This document shows positions 1 through 5,495 of a stretch of 11,285 nucleotides of DNA, piece after piece. The stretch is from positions 1-11,285 of the forward strand of contig CBDUUP010000115.1 of assembly GCA_965370435.1 (NCBI GenBank). Direction: 5' to 3'. Positions within the stretch are counted from its first letter, which is position 1. Each line of letters begins with the position of its first letter. Under the pieces are notes generated by a model, which searched no databases, was not told the origin of the DNA, and saw only the letters and a program-made list of their open reading frames with translations. The DNA comes from CBDUUP01 sp965370435 (GTDB taxonomy: Bacteria; Chloroflexota; Anaerolineae; Anaerolineales; UBA11579). The translations under genes were made by a program, and so were the position numbers.

Positions 1-1
1 G

Positions 2-865
2 GAGGTTATCAAGGACGGCAAACGGCGGATAGATTTCATCCCCAATTTGCTCACTCACGAGGTTTTCCTGGCCTGTGTCACTACATTGATTTTGATCGTG
101 GCGTCAGCGTATTTCTATGACGCTCCGCTAGAGACTCATGCCAACCCGCAGATCACCCCGCTGGATACTAAAGCGCCCTGGTACTTCTGGTGGCTGCAAG
201 GGATGCTCAAAATCGACCCGGCGGCCATAATTGAAAACCTTCTGGGCATGGTGGGTATCCAGGTCGAGTTGAGCCTATTACTGAACAGCAAATTCATCAT
301 GGGTCTGATTGTCCCGCCGACGTTGGTGGCCATCCTCTTGGCAATCCCCTACATTGACCGCAATCCCAGCCGTTTGGCCCGCAAGCGTCCCTTTGCCATC
401 GCCTGGGGAATCGGTTGGATCATCATCTTGCTGGTGGTCAGCTATATGGGGCTGCCTCAATATGGCATTGAAACTCCAGCGGCTACACGCATCATCCAGG
501 ACCTGGCTCCTGAAGAGGGGCTGGGCGAACTGCGGGCTATCCCATATGCCCAGTTGATCCCCGGAGTCTACGAAGTTAATCTGACCACGCTGAAAGACAT
601 CGCCGATTCCTGCGACCACCTGGAAGAGCCTGACCTGCGATGCCCGGAGTTAGTGGCGGTTTTTGAAGAATTCTCTGAACGGGTGAATGAAGCCATTGAT
701 GCCGGTGTTTTGCCAAACGGCGTGGCCGTGATCGTTATAGAGCAGATGCAGAACGGCTTGATGAAAGTGACGCCCCGCATCGAGTGGACCGATCCAGACA
801 CTGGCGAGAGTAAAGAATACGAACGCCACATCTATCTGCATGAAGATAGAGGGCGTAATGAGTGA
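2..865 (+). CDS. Cytochrome b (subunit IV-like part) of a menaquinol:cytochrome c reductase, 5'-truncated
   Basis: The frame is open from base 2 with no start codon that fits, so the gene begins outside the window; 287 residues are visible. It corresponds to the C-terminal (subunit IV/PetD-like) half of cytochrome b, which forms part of the quinol oxidation site in the membrane. Three membrane segments lie at about residues 20-37, 97-116 and 131-149. Between the first two is the stretch around TPLDTKAPWYFWWLQ (residues 52-66), which aligns with the Qo-site PEWY region but reads APWY. The third helix is followed by a soluble tail of about 137 residues, which is long for this family. The next gene, a membrane-bound diheme cytochrome c, starts 26 bases later and supports a bc complex; a Rieske gene would be expected upstream, outside the window. 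It could be a separate subunit IV or the end of a fused cytochrome b. The family call is confident, the exact type is not. Confidence 0.85.
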   Translation, partial: EVIKDGKRRIDFIPNLLTHEVFLACVTTLILIVASAYFYDAPLETHANPQITPLDTKAPWYFWWLQGMLKIDPAAIIENLLGMVGIQVELSLLLNSKFIMGLIVPPTLVAILLAIPYIDRNPSRLARKRPFAIAWGIGWIIILLVVSYMGLPQYGIETPAATRIIQDLAPEEGLGELRAIPYAQLIPGVYEVNLTTLKDIADSCDHLEEPDLRCPELVAVFEEFSERVNEAIDAGVLPNGVAVIVIEQMQNGLMKVTPRIEWTDPDTGESKEYERHIYLHEDRGRNE

Positions 866-891
866 TCTCGCCCGAGGAGGCCGGTTAGATT

Positions 892-1662
892 ATGACACGT
901 GAACAAATTGAAATCTTCCTGGGGACACTCGCCGTAATTGCGGCGGTGGCGGTCCTGGTGGTGGTCGGTTTTGGGGAAGAAGCCCGGATAGAACGCGTAT
1001 CGGCTCAGCATCGAGGGGAATTGATAGAGTATGGCGCCAGGGTTTATGAGATCAACTGCACCTCCTGCCACGGCACACGGGCGCAGGGCGTCCCTGGTAA
1101 AGGCCCGCCGCTCAATGACGTGGCATTATTTGAAGAGCGGGTGGTCGATCTAGGCTGGGAGGGGACGGTGGAGGATTTCATCGTCAGCATTATCGCCGGG
1201 GGACGGCAGGTCTCCACCCGGCCGGAGTACGTGGGCGCAGGCCGCCCGGTGATGCCCATCTGGTCGGATGAGTTCGGCGGCCCATTGCGGCCGGATGAGA
1301 TTGAGGCCCTCTCGGTATTTTTGATGAATTATGAAGGATGGGTTCCGCCTACCGCGGCGGTTGTGGAAGGCGCGCCTGAGGACCGCGGCCGGGTCATATT
1401 CCTGGACGCAGGCTGTCAGGGCTGCCATGCGGTCGAAGGCATCAGCACCGGGATCGTTGGCCCTGACTTGACCCACATCGCTACTGTCGCCGGGACCCGC
1501 ATAGAGGGTACCAGCGCAGAAGATTATCTCCGCGAGTCTTTATTGTCCCCCGGCGCGTTTCTGACAGAAGGCTACGGTGATTTTATGCCAGCCACATTTG
1601 GCGATTCGTTGAGCGATCAGCAACTAGAAGACCTGCTGGCCTTCCTGCTGACCCTGGAATAA
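892..1662 (+). CDS. Membrane-anchored diheme cytochrome c of the bc complex
   Basis: This 256-residue protein has one N-terminal hydrophobic segment (about residues 9-27) that works as a membrane anchor, followed by two cytochrome c domains facing outside. Heme 1 is bound by CTSCH (residues 56-60) with a likely axial Met at 121 in the VMP motif. Heme 2 is bound by CQGCH (175-179) with a likely axial Met at 232 in the FMP motif. The ATG at 892 has an AGGAGG Shine-Dalgarno sequence at 875-880, 11 bases upstream. It follows the cytochrome b gene by 26 bases and precedes a small membrane protein by 12 bases, so it is probably the electron-accepting cytochrome c subunit of the same menaquinol-oxidising complex. 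The family call is secure; subunit assignment is by context. Confidence 0.92.
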   Translation: MTREQIEIFLGTLAVIAAVAVLVVVGFGEEARIERVSAQHRGELIEYGARVYEINCTSCHGTRAQGVPGKGPPLNDVALFEERVVDLGWEGTVEDFIVSIIAGGRQVSTRPEYVGAGRPVMPIWSDEFGGPLRPDEIEALSVFLMNYEGWVPPTAAVVEGAPEDRGRVIFLDAGCQGCHAVEGISTGIVGPDLTHIATVAGTRIEGTSAEDYLRESLLSPGAFLTEGYGDFMPATFGDSLSDQQLEDLLAFLLTLE

Positions 1663-1674
1663 TCCGAGGCCCAG

Positions 1675-1896
1675 ATGACCAAGATGGATCGTTTGCGCAG
1701 GTTGGGTGTATCTTTGTTTCTTTCATGTGGCGCGCTGGCCCTGGATATGGGGCTGGCCCTGTCTCAAGGAGATGAGGGTTCATCTTCCAGCCTCATCGAA
1801 GAACAAGGCAGCAGCGCCGGCTTGATCGTGGTCGCATTTGTGATAGCAGCCATAATCCTGCTCGGCGCGGTACTCAGCGCCCGCCGCAACAAATAA
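1675..1896 (+). CDS. Small membrane protein at the end of the bc-complex operon
   Basis: This is a 73-residue protein of unrecognised family. A basic N-terminus (residues 1-9) and a hydrophobic stretch (about 11-30) look like a signal peptide or first helix. They are followed by a polar, Ser/Glu-rich linker (31-48), a strong membrane helix (about 49-67) and a short basic end, ARRNK. It starts 12 bases after the diheme cytochrome c stop, with a weak GAGG upstream (around 1666-1669), and is followed directly by a terminator, so it is the last gene of the operon. An in-frame ATG at 1684 is an alternative start. By position it may be a small accessory or assembly subunit of the complex, but that is inference only. 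It is likely real because of the operon spacing and the clean membrane topology. Confidence 0.65.
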   Translation: MTKMDRLRRLGVSLFLSCGALALDMGLALSQGDEGSSSSLIEEQGSSAGLIVVAFVIAAIILLGAVLSARRNK

Positions 1897-1917
1897 ATCC
1901 AATTTTTCTGAATATCC

Positions 1918-1953
1918 AACATCCCGCAATGAAATCCTTGCGGGATGTTTTAT
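1918..1953 (+). terminator. Rho-independent terminator of the bc-complex operon
   Basis: A perfect 12-bp stem, AACATCCCGCAA (1918-1929) pairing with TTGCGGGATGTT (1938-1949), encloses an 8-base loop and runs into a short T-rich tail. It lies 22 bases after the stop of the small membrane protein, as expected for the operon end. Confidence 0.85.
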
Positions 1954-1957
1954 TGCA

Positions 1958-2034
1958 GCGACTAAAGTCGCACCAACAACTACGAAGTCCGCCCTTCGGC
2001 GGACTAAAAAACTCATATAATCGGCGAAGGCCGA
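1958..2034. repeat. Cluster of three small hairpins (REP-like intergenic element)
   Basis: Three inverted repeats stand in a row: GCGACT-AA-AGTCGC (1958-1971); AGTCCGCC-CTTC-GGCGGACT (1986-2005); and TCGGC-GAAG-GCCGA (2021-2034). The second and third are diverged inverted copies of one another, and their loops CTTC and GAAG are complementary. No coding potential is credible here. It resembles dispersed palindromic spacer elements, but copy number in the genome cannot be judged from one window. Confidence 0.6.
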
Positions 2035-2087
2035 CTTTGTAAAAGTTGCGGTGACTATTGTGGCTAAACATCCCCAGGCTGAAATGC

Positions 2088-2136
2088 ATGCAAGCCCCTT
2101 GCCAACTTTCTACTGACAACTCTCCACTGACCACTG
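2088..2136 (-). repeat. Degenerate 7-bp tandem repeat (CAGTNNN), minus orientation
   Basis: Read on the minus strand from 2136, the bases fall into heptads CAGTGGT, CAGTGGA, GAGTTGT, CAGTAGA, AAGTTGG, CAAGGGG, CTTGCAT. The first four or five units are clear and the rest decay. Units CAGTGGT, CAGTGGA and CAGTAGA occur exactly in the larger array after hutI (8864-8947), in the opposite orientation. It ends six bases before the ffs -35 box. Confidence 0.6.
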
Positions 2137-2141
2137 CTTCC

Positions 2142-2170
2142 TTGACATCCCTTTTCTCCCGCGGTATCCT
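2142..2170 (+). promoter_or_regulatory. Sigma-70-type promoter of the SRP RNA gene
   Basis: TTGACA (2142-2147) is a perfect -35 box, followed by a 17-base spacer and TATCCT (2165-2170) as the -10. The predicted start, G2177, is seven bases downstream and coincides with the first base of the terminal helix of the RNA. Confidence 0.85.
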
Positions 2171-2176
2171 CCTTTT

Positions 2177-2291
2177 GAAGCGTCTGGGCGGGTCCGGCGC
2201 GGCAGAGCCTTGCGAACCCCGCCAGGTCCGAGAGGAAGCAACGGTAAGTGAGTCGCTCTGGGCGCCGCCGGGGTTCCTGCTCGGATGCTTC
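2177..2291 (+). ncRNA. ffs: Bacterial small SRP RNA (4.5S-type)
   Basis: This is the RNA core of the signal recognition particle, which binds Ffh and targets nascent membrane proteins. The hallmark apical domain is at about 2221-2245: CCAGGTCC, a GAGA tetraloop (GNRA class), then GGAAGCA and ACGG, with the asymmetric internal loop that Ffh recognises. The flanking arms pair as one long hairpin. GAAGCGTC (2177-2184) pairs with GATGCTTC (2284-2291), allowing a G-U pair, TGGGCGGG pairs with CCTGCTCG, CCGGCG with CGCCGG, and CAGAG with CTCTG. The length of about 115 nt fits the small, Alu-less bacterial form. It has its own promoter just upstream and a strong terminator just downstream. The ends are estimated from the helix and promoter. 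Confidence 0.93.
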
Positions 2292-2300
2292 TTATTTAAC

Positions 2301-2337
2301 AAAAACGCTCCCACAGATTTTCTGTGGGAGCGTTTTT
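2301..2337. terminator. Strong, symmetric (bidirectional) terminator after ffs
   Basis: A perfect 17-bp inverted repeat runs from AAAAACGCTCCCACAGA (2301-2317) through a TTT loop to its complement (2321-2337). It ends in five T on the plus strand and, because it begins with five A, also in five T on the minus strand. It should terminate ffs and any transcript arriving from the right. Confidence 0.9.
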
Positions 2338-2352
2338 ATGGTAGAACAGCGT

Positions 2353-2503
2353 TTATAGAACTACGATTTTATCGCCTGTTTTAATCATCGTCGTTGACCT
2401 AGGCTAGGAGTTCTACAGTGTCACCCACAGTGATTTCTTTGTCTCCGGTCATATTGAACCCCCGATTGGCCGAGTCTGGGAGGGGATTATCATCGGAAAT
2501 TAA
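2353..2503 (-). other. Two very short minus-strand reading frames of uncertain status
   Basis: Two tiny frames lie back to back on the minus strand. One is open over 2399-2503; its only ATG, at 2452, gives MTGDKEITVGDTVELLA. The other (2353-2388) reads MIKTGDKIVVL. Both contain a G-D-T/K-V/I core ending in Leu, and both end before the symmetric terminator at 2301-2337. No good Shine-Dalgarno or promoter is visible. They may be the decayed remains of a small gene, leader peptides, or chance. No function can be given, and this is not called as a gene. The rest of 2338-2527 shows nothing else except the promoter at its right end. Confidence 0.25.
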
Positions 2504-2511
2504 TCAAAGTC

Positions 2512-2520
2512 TGCTAAAAT
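2512..2520 (+). promoter_or_regulatory. Extended -10 promoter element close to the start of the YabE-like gene
   Basis: TGCTAAAAT gives an extended -10 (TG-N-TAAAAT), with no clear -35. The -10 ends seven bases before the ATG at 2528, so transcription would begin at or next to the start codon and the mRNA would be leaderless. No Shine-Dalgarno sequence is present, which agrees. Confidence 0.5.
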
Positions 2521-2527
2521 TCCTCTA

Positions 2528-3925
2528 ATGACGAAGATCAAGTTATTCCGCGGTCTGGCTTTGTTGATGGTCTTGGGCAGTTTGGCGATGCTGAATTTTG
2601 GGGTTCGCAAGACCATAACTCTATCGCTGGATGGAGAGCGCCATGAATTGACCACCTATGCCTTCACGGTGGGACAGGCACTGCGTATAGCCAATGTGTC
2701 TGTTGGTCCGGCGGATGTGGTAATCCCAGGATTAGATCACTGGCTGGGGGATGGCGATTGGGTGCAGGTGACCCGCGCGGCGCAGGTGTTCATCTGGGCG
2801 GAGGGCGAGGCGCAGTACACGCTCACGACGAACCGCCACCCGGCCAACTTGCTGGCTCAGGCTGGAATCCCGCTCTATCCGGGCGAGTTGATCCTGGTCA
2901 ATGGGATGCTGGTGGAGCCGGAGGGGCAATTGTCTCACGCACCGGCGTTCAGTATTCAGGCGCTGGGCGCGGTTTCGGTCACCTTAAAGGTGGGGAACCG
3001 GACTTTCACGCTGGTTTCGGCTGCGCCTACGCTGGGGCAAGCGCTTTGGGAGGCGGGTGTGATCCTGGGCGCGGCTGATCGGCTGACCCCTGGTATGGAA
3101 ACTCCGCTTGAAGAGGGGATGGCGGTCACGCTGCGGCGGGCCAGGGATGTGACCATTCAGGCGCGGGATCAGATTTTATTGACCCGCTCTGCCGCGCCGA
3201 CGGTTGGCGAGGTTCTGGCGGAGGTGGGCGTTCCCTTGCAGGGATTGGATTACAGCATCCCGCCGGAGGCAGCGCCTTTACCCGCTGACGGACAGATCCG
3301 GGTGGTCCGAGTGGTTGAGGAAATCATTCTGGAGCAGGAGCCACTGCCTTTTGAAACGCTCTTCCAACCCCTGGATGACTTGGAGATCGATAACTTGAGA
3401 CTGGTGCAGGCGGGTGAGTTCGGGGTGCAGGCCAGCCGGGTGCGAGTGCGCTATGAAGATGGAGTGGAGGTCTCGCGAGTGGTGGAAGACGCCTGGGTGG
3501 CCCGCGAGCCATCCGCTCGGATCGAAGGGTACGGCGCCCAGATCGTGGTTCGCACCATGAGTACCCCGGAGGGGGTGATCGAATATTGGCGGGCCATAGA
3601 CGCCTATGCCACTTCCTATTCCCCCGCTCGTTCGGGCACCCCGGAAGATTCGCCCTGGTATGGACTCACCTACAGCGGCCAGCCCTTGCGCAAGGGATTG
3701 ATCGCCGTGCTGCGCTCCTGGTACGCCTGGATGGGCCTCAGTTCGATTTACGTACCCGGCTACGGTTTGGGACAGATCGCCGACATCGGCGGTGGAATCG
3801 CAGGGCGGCACTGGATCGACCTGGGGTACAGCGATGACGACTACGAGCAGTGGAACAATTGGACCACCCTCTATTTACTCACCCCGGTCCCTCCCGCCGA
3901 CCAAATCTTATGGATACTTCCCTGA
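2528..3925 (+). CDS. YabE/RpfB-like cell-wall protein: UBL (DUF348) repeats, G5 and 3D domains
   Basis: This 465-residue exported protein begins with a basic tip and a hydrophobic segment (residues 7-25), a signal peptide or anchor that supports the ATG at 2528. Four ubiquitin-like DUF348-type repeats follow at about 28-82, 86-140, 150-204 and 207-262, each with the pattern 'T..A.TV..AL..AGV'; the second is the most diverged. A G5 domain spans about 264-342. A C-terminal 3D domain (357-435) keeps the ADIGGGIAG...IDL signature with Asp419 and Asp431, although the usual VDP motif before it reads VLR. Proteins of this layout act on or bind peptidoglycan and are linked to resuscitation or stationary-phase wall turnover; enzymatic activity is inferred. 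The stop overlaps rsmA by 16 bases, so the two genes are translationally coupled, matching the yabE–ksgA neighbourhood of Bacillus. Confidence 0.85.
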   Translation: MTKIKLFRGLALLMVLGSLAMLNFGVRKTITLSLDGERHELTTYAFTVGQALRIANVSVGPADVVIPGLDHWLGDGDWVQVTRAAQVFIWAEGEAQYTLTTNRHPANLLAQAGIPLYPGELILVNGMLVEPEGQLSHAPAFSIQALGAVSVTLKVGNRTFTLVSAAPTLGQALWEAGVILGAADRLTPGMETPLEEGMAVTLRRARDVTIQARDQILLTRSAAPTVGEVLAEVGVPLQGLDYSIPPEAAPLPADGQIRVVRVVEEIILEQEPLPFETLFQPLDDLEIDNLRLVQAGEFGVQASRVRVRYEDGVEVSRVVEDAWVAREPSARIEGYGAQIVVRTMSTPEGVIEYWRAIDAYATSYSPARSGTPEDSPWYGLTYSGQPLRKGLIAVLRSWYAWMGLSSIYVPGYGLGQIADIGGGIAGRHWIDLGYSDDDYEQWNNWTTLYLLTPVPPADQILWILP

Positions 3926-4746
3926 ACGCGCAAGCGCTGCTGCGTAAATATGGCCTGCGCCCGGTCAAAGGGTTGGGACAGAATTTTCTCATTGACCCTG
4001 ACGCTTTGGAAAAGGTGGCGGCGGCGGCTGAGATACAGGAAGGCGACACTATTCTGGAAGTCGGCCCCGGTCTGGGAAGCCTGACCCGATACCTGGCCGA
4101 GGCAGCCCAACGGGTGGTGGCGGTGGAGTTGGACAAGAAACTCATCACCCCGCTCAATGAAGAGTTGGCCTCTTATCCCAACGTCGAGATCGTCCAGGGC
4201 GACATACTGGAAGTGGAGGTGGGGGAATTGATGGGCGCGCCGGGGTATCTGGTGGTCGCCAATATCCCCTATTACATCACCTCGGCTCTGGTCCGCCACT
4301 TGCTGGAAGCGGCTCACAAACCGGAGCGCCTGACGCTCACCATGCAGCGCGAGGTGGCCTCCCGGATCTGCGAAAAACCGGGCAAGATGAGCTTGCTTGC
4401 GCTCGGCGTTCAGGTTTATGGCGAGCCGAAAGTGGCAGCTCAGATTCCCGCGGAGGCTTTTTATCCGGCGCCTACGGTGGATTCGGCCGTCGTGAGGGTG
4501 GATTTATACGCCCAGCCGCGCATCCCAATTGATTCGCTGGATACCTTCTTCCGTCTGGCGAAGGCGGGATTCGGACAGCGGCGCAAGACTCTGCGTAATG
4601 CCCTCACCGCAGGCATGTCCTGGCCTAAAGACAAAACTGAAACCATCCTAAACGACGCGGACATTGACCCCCAACGCCGCGCGCAAACTTTAACTTTAGA
4701 AGAATGGGGAAATCTCACCAAAACCGTTGAACGTTCTAACGTTTAA
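3910..4746 (+). CDS. rsmA: 16S rRNA (adenine1518-N6/adenine1519-N6)-dimethyltransferase
   Basis: RsmA (KsgA) dimethylates two adjacent adenines at the 3' end of 16S rRNA using S-adenosylmethionine, late in small-subunit assembly. From the ATG at 3910 the protein is 278 residues, normal for the family. Visible motifs are GLGQNFLIDP (21-30), the SAM-binding EVGPGLG (50-56), the acidic AVELD (71-75), QGDIL (96-100), the catalytic NIPYY (118-122), MQREVA (145-150), FYPAPTVDSAV (184-194) and the C-terminal QRRKTLRNAL (223-232). The frame stays open upstream to 3850, but the start at 3910 matches the family N-terminus. It has no Shine-Dalgarno sequence and overlaps the preceding gene by 16 bases, so coupling is likely. 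Its last residues are encoded by a palindromic repeat that also carries the convergent gene's stop. Confidence 0.97.
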   Translation: MDTSLNAQALLRKYGLRPVKGLGQNFLIDPDALEKVAAAAEIQEGDTILEVGPGLGSLTRYLAEAAQRVVAVELDKKLITPLNEELASYPNVEIVQGDILEVEVGELMGAPGYLVVANIPYYITSALVRHLLEAAHKPERLTLTMQREVASRICEKPGKMSLLALGVQVYGEPKVAAQIPAEAFYPAPTVDSAVVRVDLYAQPRIPIDSLDTFFRLAKAGFGQRRKTLRNALTAGMSWPKDKTETILNDADIDPQRRAQTLTLEEWGNLTKTVERSNV

Positions 4747-4768
4747 ACGTTGTAACGTTCAACGGTTT
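4721..4768. repeat. 48-bp near-perfect palindrome made of AACGTTNN octamers
   Basis: The arms 4721-4735 and 4754-4768 are perfect 15-bp inverted repeats. The centre, AACGTTTAAACGTT (4738-4751), is itself a perfect palindrome with the same axis, leaving only the pairs 4736/4753 and 4737/4752 unmatched. AACGTT recurs every 8 bases at 4730, 4738, 4746 and 4754. The element contains both stop codons of the convergent genes rsmA (4744-4746) and the glycosyltransferase (4736-4738). It may form a bidirectional hairpin in both transcripts; it lacks a T-run, so it is not a classical terminator. Confidence 0.8.
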
Positions 4769-5482
4769 CACATCGCGATATTCATAAAGCAACTGCCAAA
4801 CCCGGATCGCGGCCTCGATCTGGATGTTCATGGACATTTTGGATTCTCCCCAATCGCGCTCGGCGAAATAGAAGGGGATTTCCACCCCTTTGAACCCCAG
4901 GCGGTGGGCCAGATAGATCATCTCCACCTGGAAGGCGTAGCCGTTGGAACGGACTCGTTCCAGGGGGATGGCTTGCAAGGTCTCCCGCCGCCAGACGCGG
5001 AAACCGCCGGTCACGTCGGTGATCGGAAGCCGGAGGATGATCCGGGCGTAGAAGTTGCCGAATACGGATAAGGCTTTTCGCCACAGGGGCCATTGTTCGT
5101 CAAGCTGACCGCCGGGGATGTAGCGAGAGCCAAGGGCGACGTCGCAGGTCTCCAAGGCTTGGATGAACTCGACCAGTTTCTCCGGCGGGTGGGAGAAATC
5201 GGCGTCCATCTGGCCGATGGCTTCAGCGCCTCTTTTGAGGGCCTGGGTGAACCCGGCGACGTATGCGGTTCCCAAGCCCAGCTTGCCTTCCCGGTGGAGG
5301 ACGCTGATCCGGCCGGGGAATTCTTCCGCCATTTGTTGGGCCAATTGGCCGGTGCCGTCTGGGCTGGCGTCGTCCACCACCAGGAGCTGGAGGCCGGGGA
5401 TGGGTAATGCAAATAAAGCCGGAACCAGTCTGGACAGGTTCTCGGTTTCGTTGTAGGTTGGGATAACGATGGTGAGCTGCAA
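4736..5482 (-). CDS. Dolichol/polyprenol-phosphate mannosyltransferase-like glycosyltransferase (GT2, Dpm1 type)
   Basis: This 248-residue soluble GT-A-fold enzyme probably moves a sugar (mannose in characterised relatives) from a nucleotide donor to a polyprenyl phosphate at the membrane's inner face. Motifs are IVIPTYNE (5-12), VVDDASPDGT (35-44), the metal-binding MDADFSHPP (92-100), GSRYIPGG (118-125), DVTGGFR (156-162), GYAFQVE (181-187) and ERDWGESKMS (208-217). There are no C-terminal membrane helices, so it is the short Dpm1 form. The start is TTG at 5482: an in-frame TGA near 5502 and no nearer ATG leave no alternative. It lies 13 bases after the response regulator stop with no clear Shine-Dalgarno, suggesting coupled translation. 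Its C-terminal NVTTFKR is encoded within the palindrome. The exact sugar is inferred from the family. Confidence 0.9.
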   Translation of the reverse strand: MQLTIVIPTYNETENLSRLVPALFALPIPGLQLLVVDDASPDGTGQLAQQMAEEFPGRISVLHREGKLGLGTAYVAGFTQALKRGAEAIGQMDADFSHPPEKLVEFIQALETCDVALGSRYIPGGQLDEQWPLWRKALSVFGNFYARIILRLPITDVTGGFRVWRRETLQAIPLERVRSNGYAFQVEMIYLAHRLGFKGVEIPFYFAERDWGESKMSMNIQIEAAIRVWQLLYEYRDVKPLNVTTFKR

Positions 5483-5495
5483 GGGATTGAGGGGT

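Noticed and set aside
1874..2314. A 146-codon minus-strand open frame across the spacer before ffs
   Set aside because: It runs across the operon terminator, the hairpin cluster, the heptad array and the SRP RNA, has no recognisable domain, and its composition follows the repeats. Treated as chance.
2058..2384. A 108-codon plus-strand open frame
   Set aside because: It covers the ffs promoter, the SRP RNA and its terminator; the RNA explains the sequence fully.
3278..3811. A 177-codon minus-strand frame opposite the YabE-like gene
   Set aside because: The plus strand encodes the G5 and 3D domains here; the antisense frame is open because of GC-rich codon use.
3850..3909. A 20-residue longer rsmA starting at 3850
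   Set aside because: The added residues do not resemble the RsmA N-terminus, overlap deeply with the previous gene and lack a Shine-Dalgarno sequence; ATG 3910 fits the family.
4721..4768. The palindrome as a standard rho-independent terminator
   Set aside because: The stem is strong but A/T-rich at both ends and has no run of T after it on either strand beyond three bases.
4727..5071. A 114-codon plus-strand frame opposite the glycosyltransferase
   Set aside because: It is antisense to a gene with full GT2 motifs and begins inside the palindrome; an overlapping shadow.
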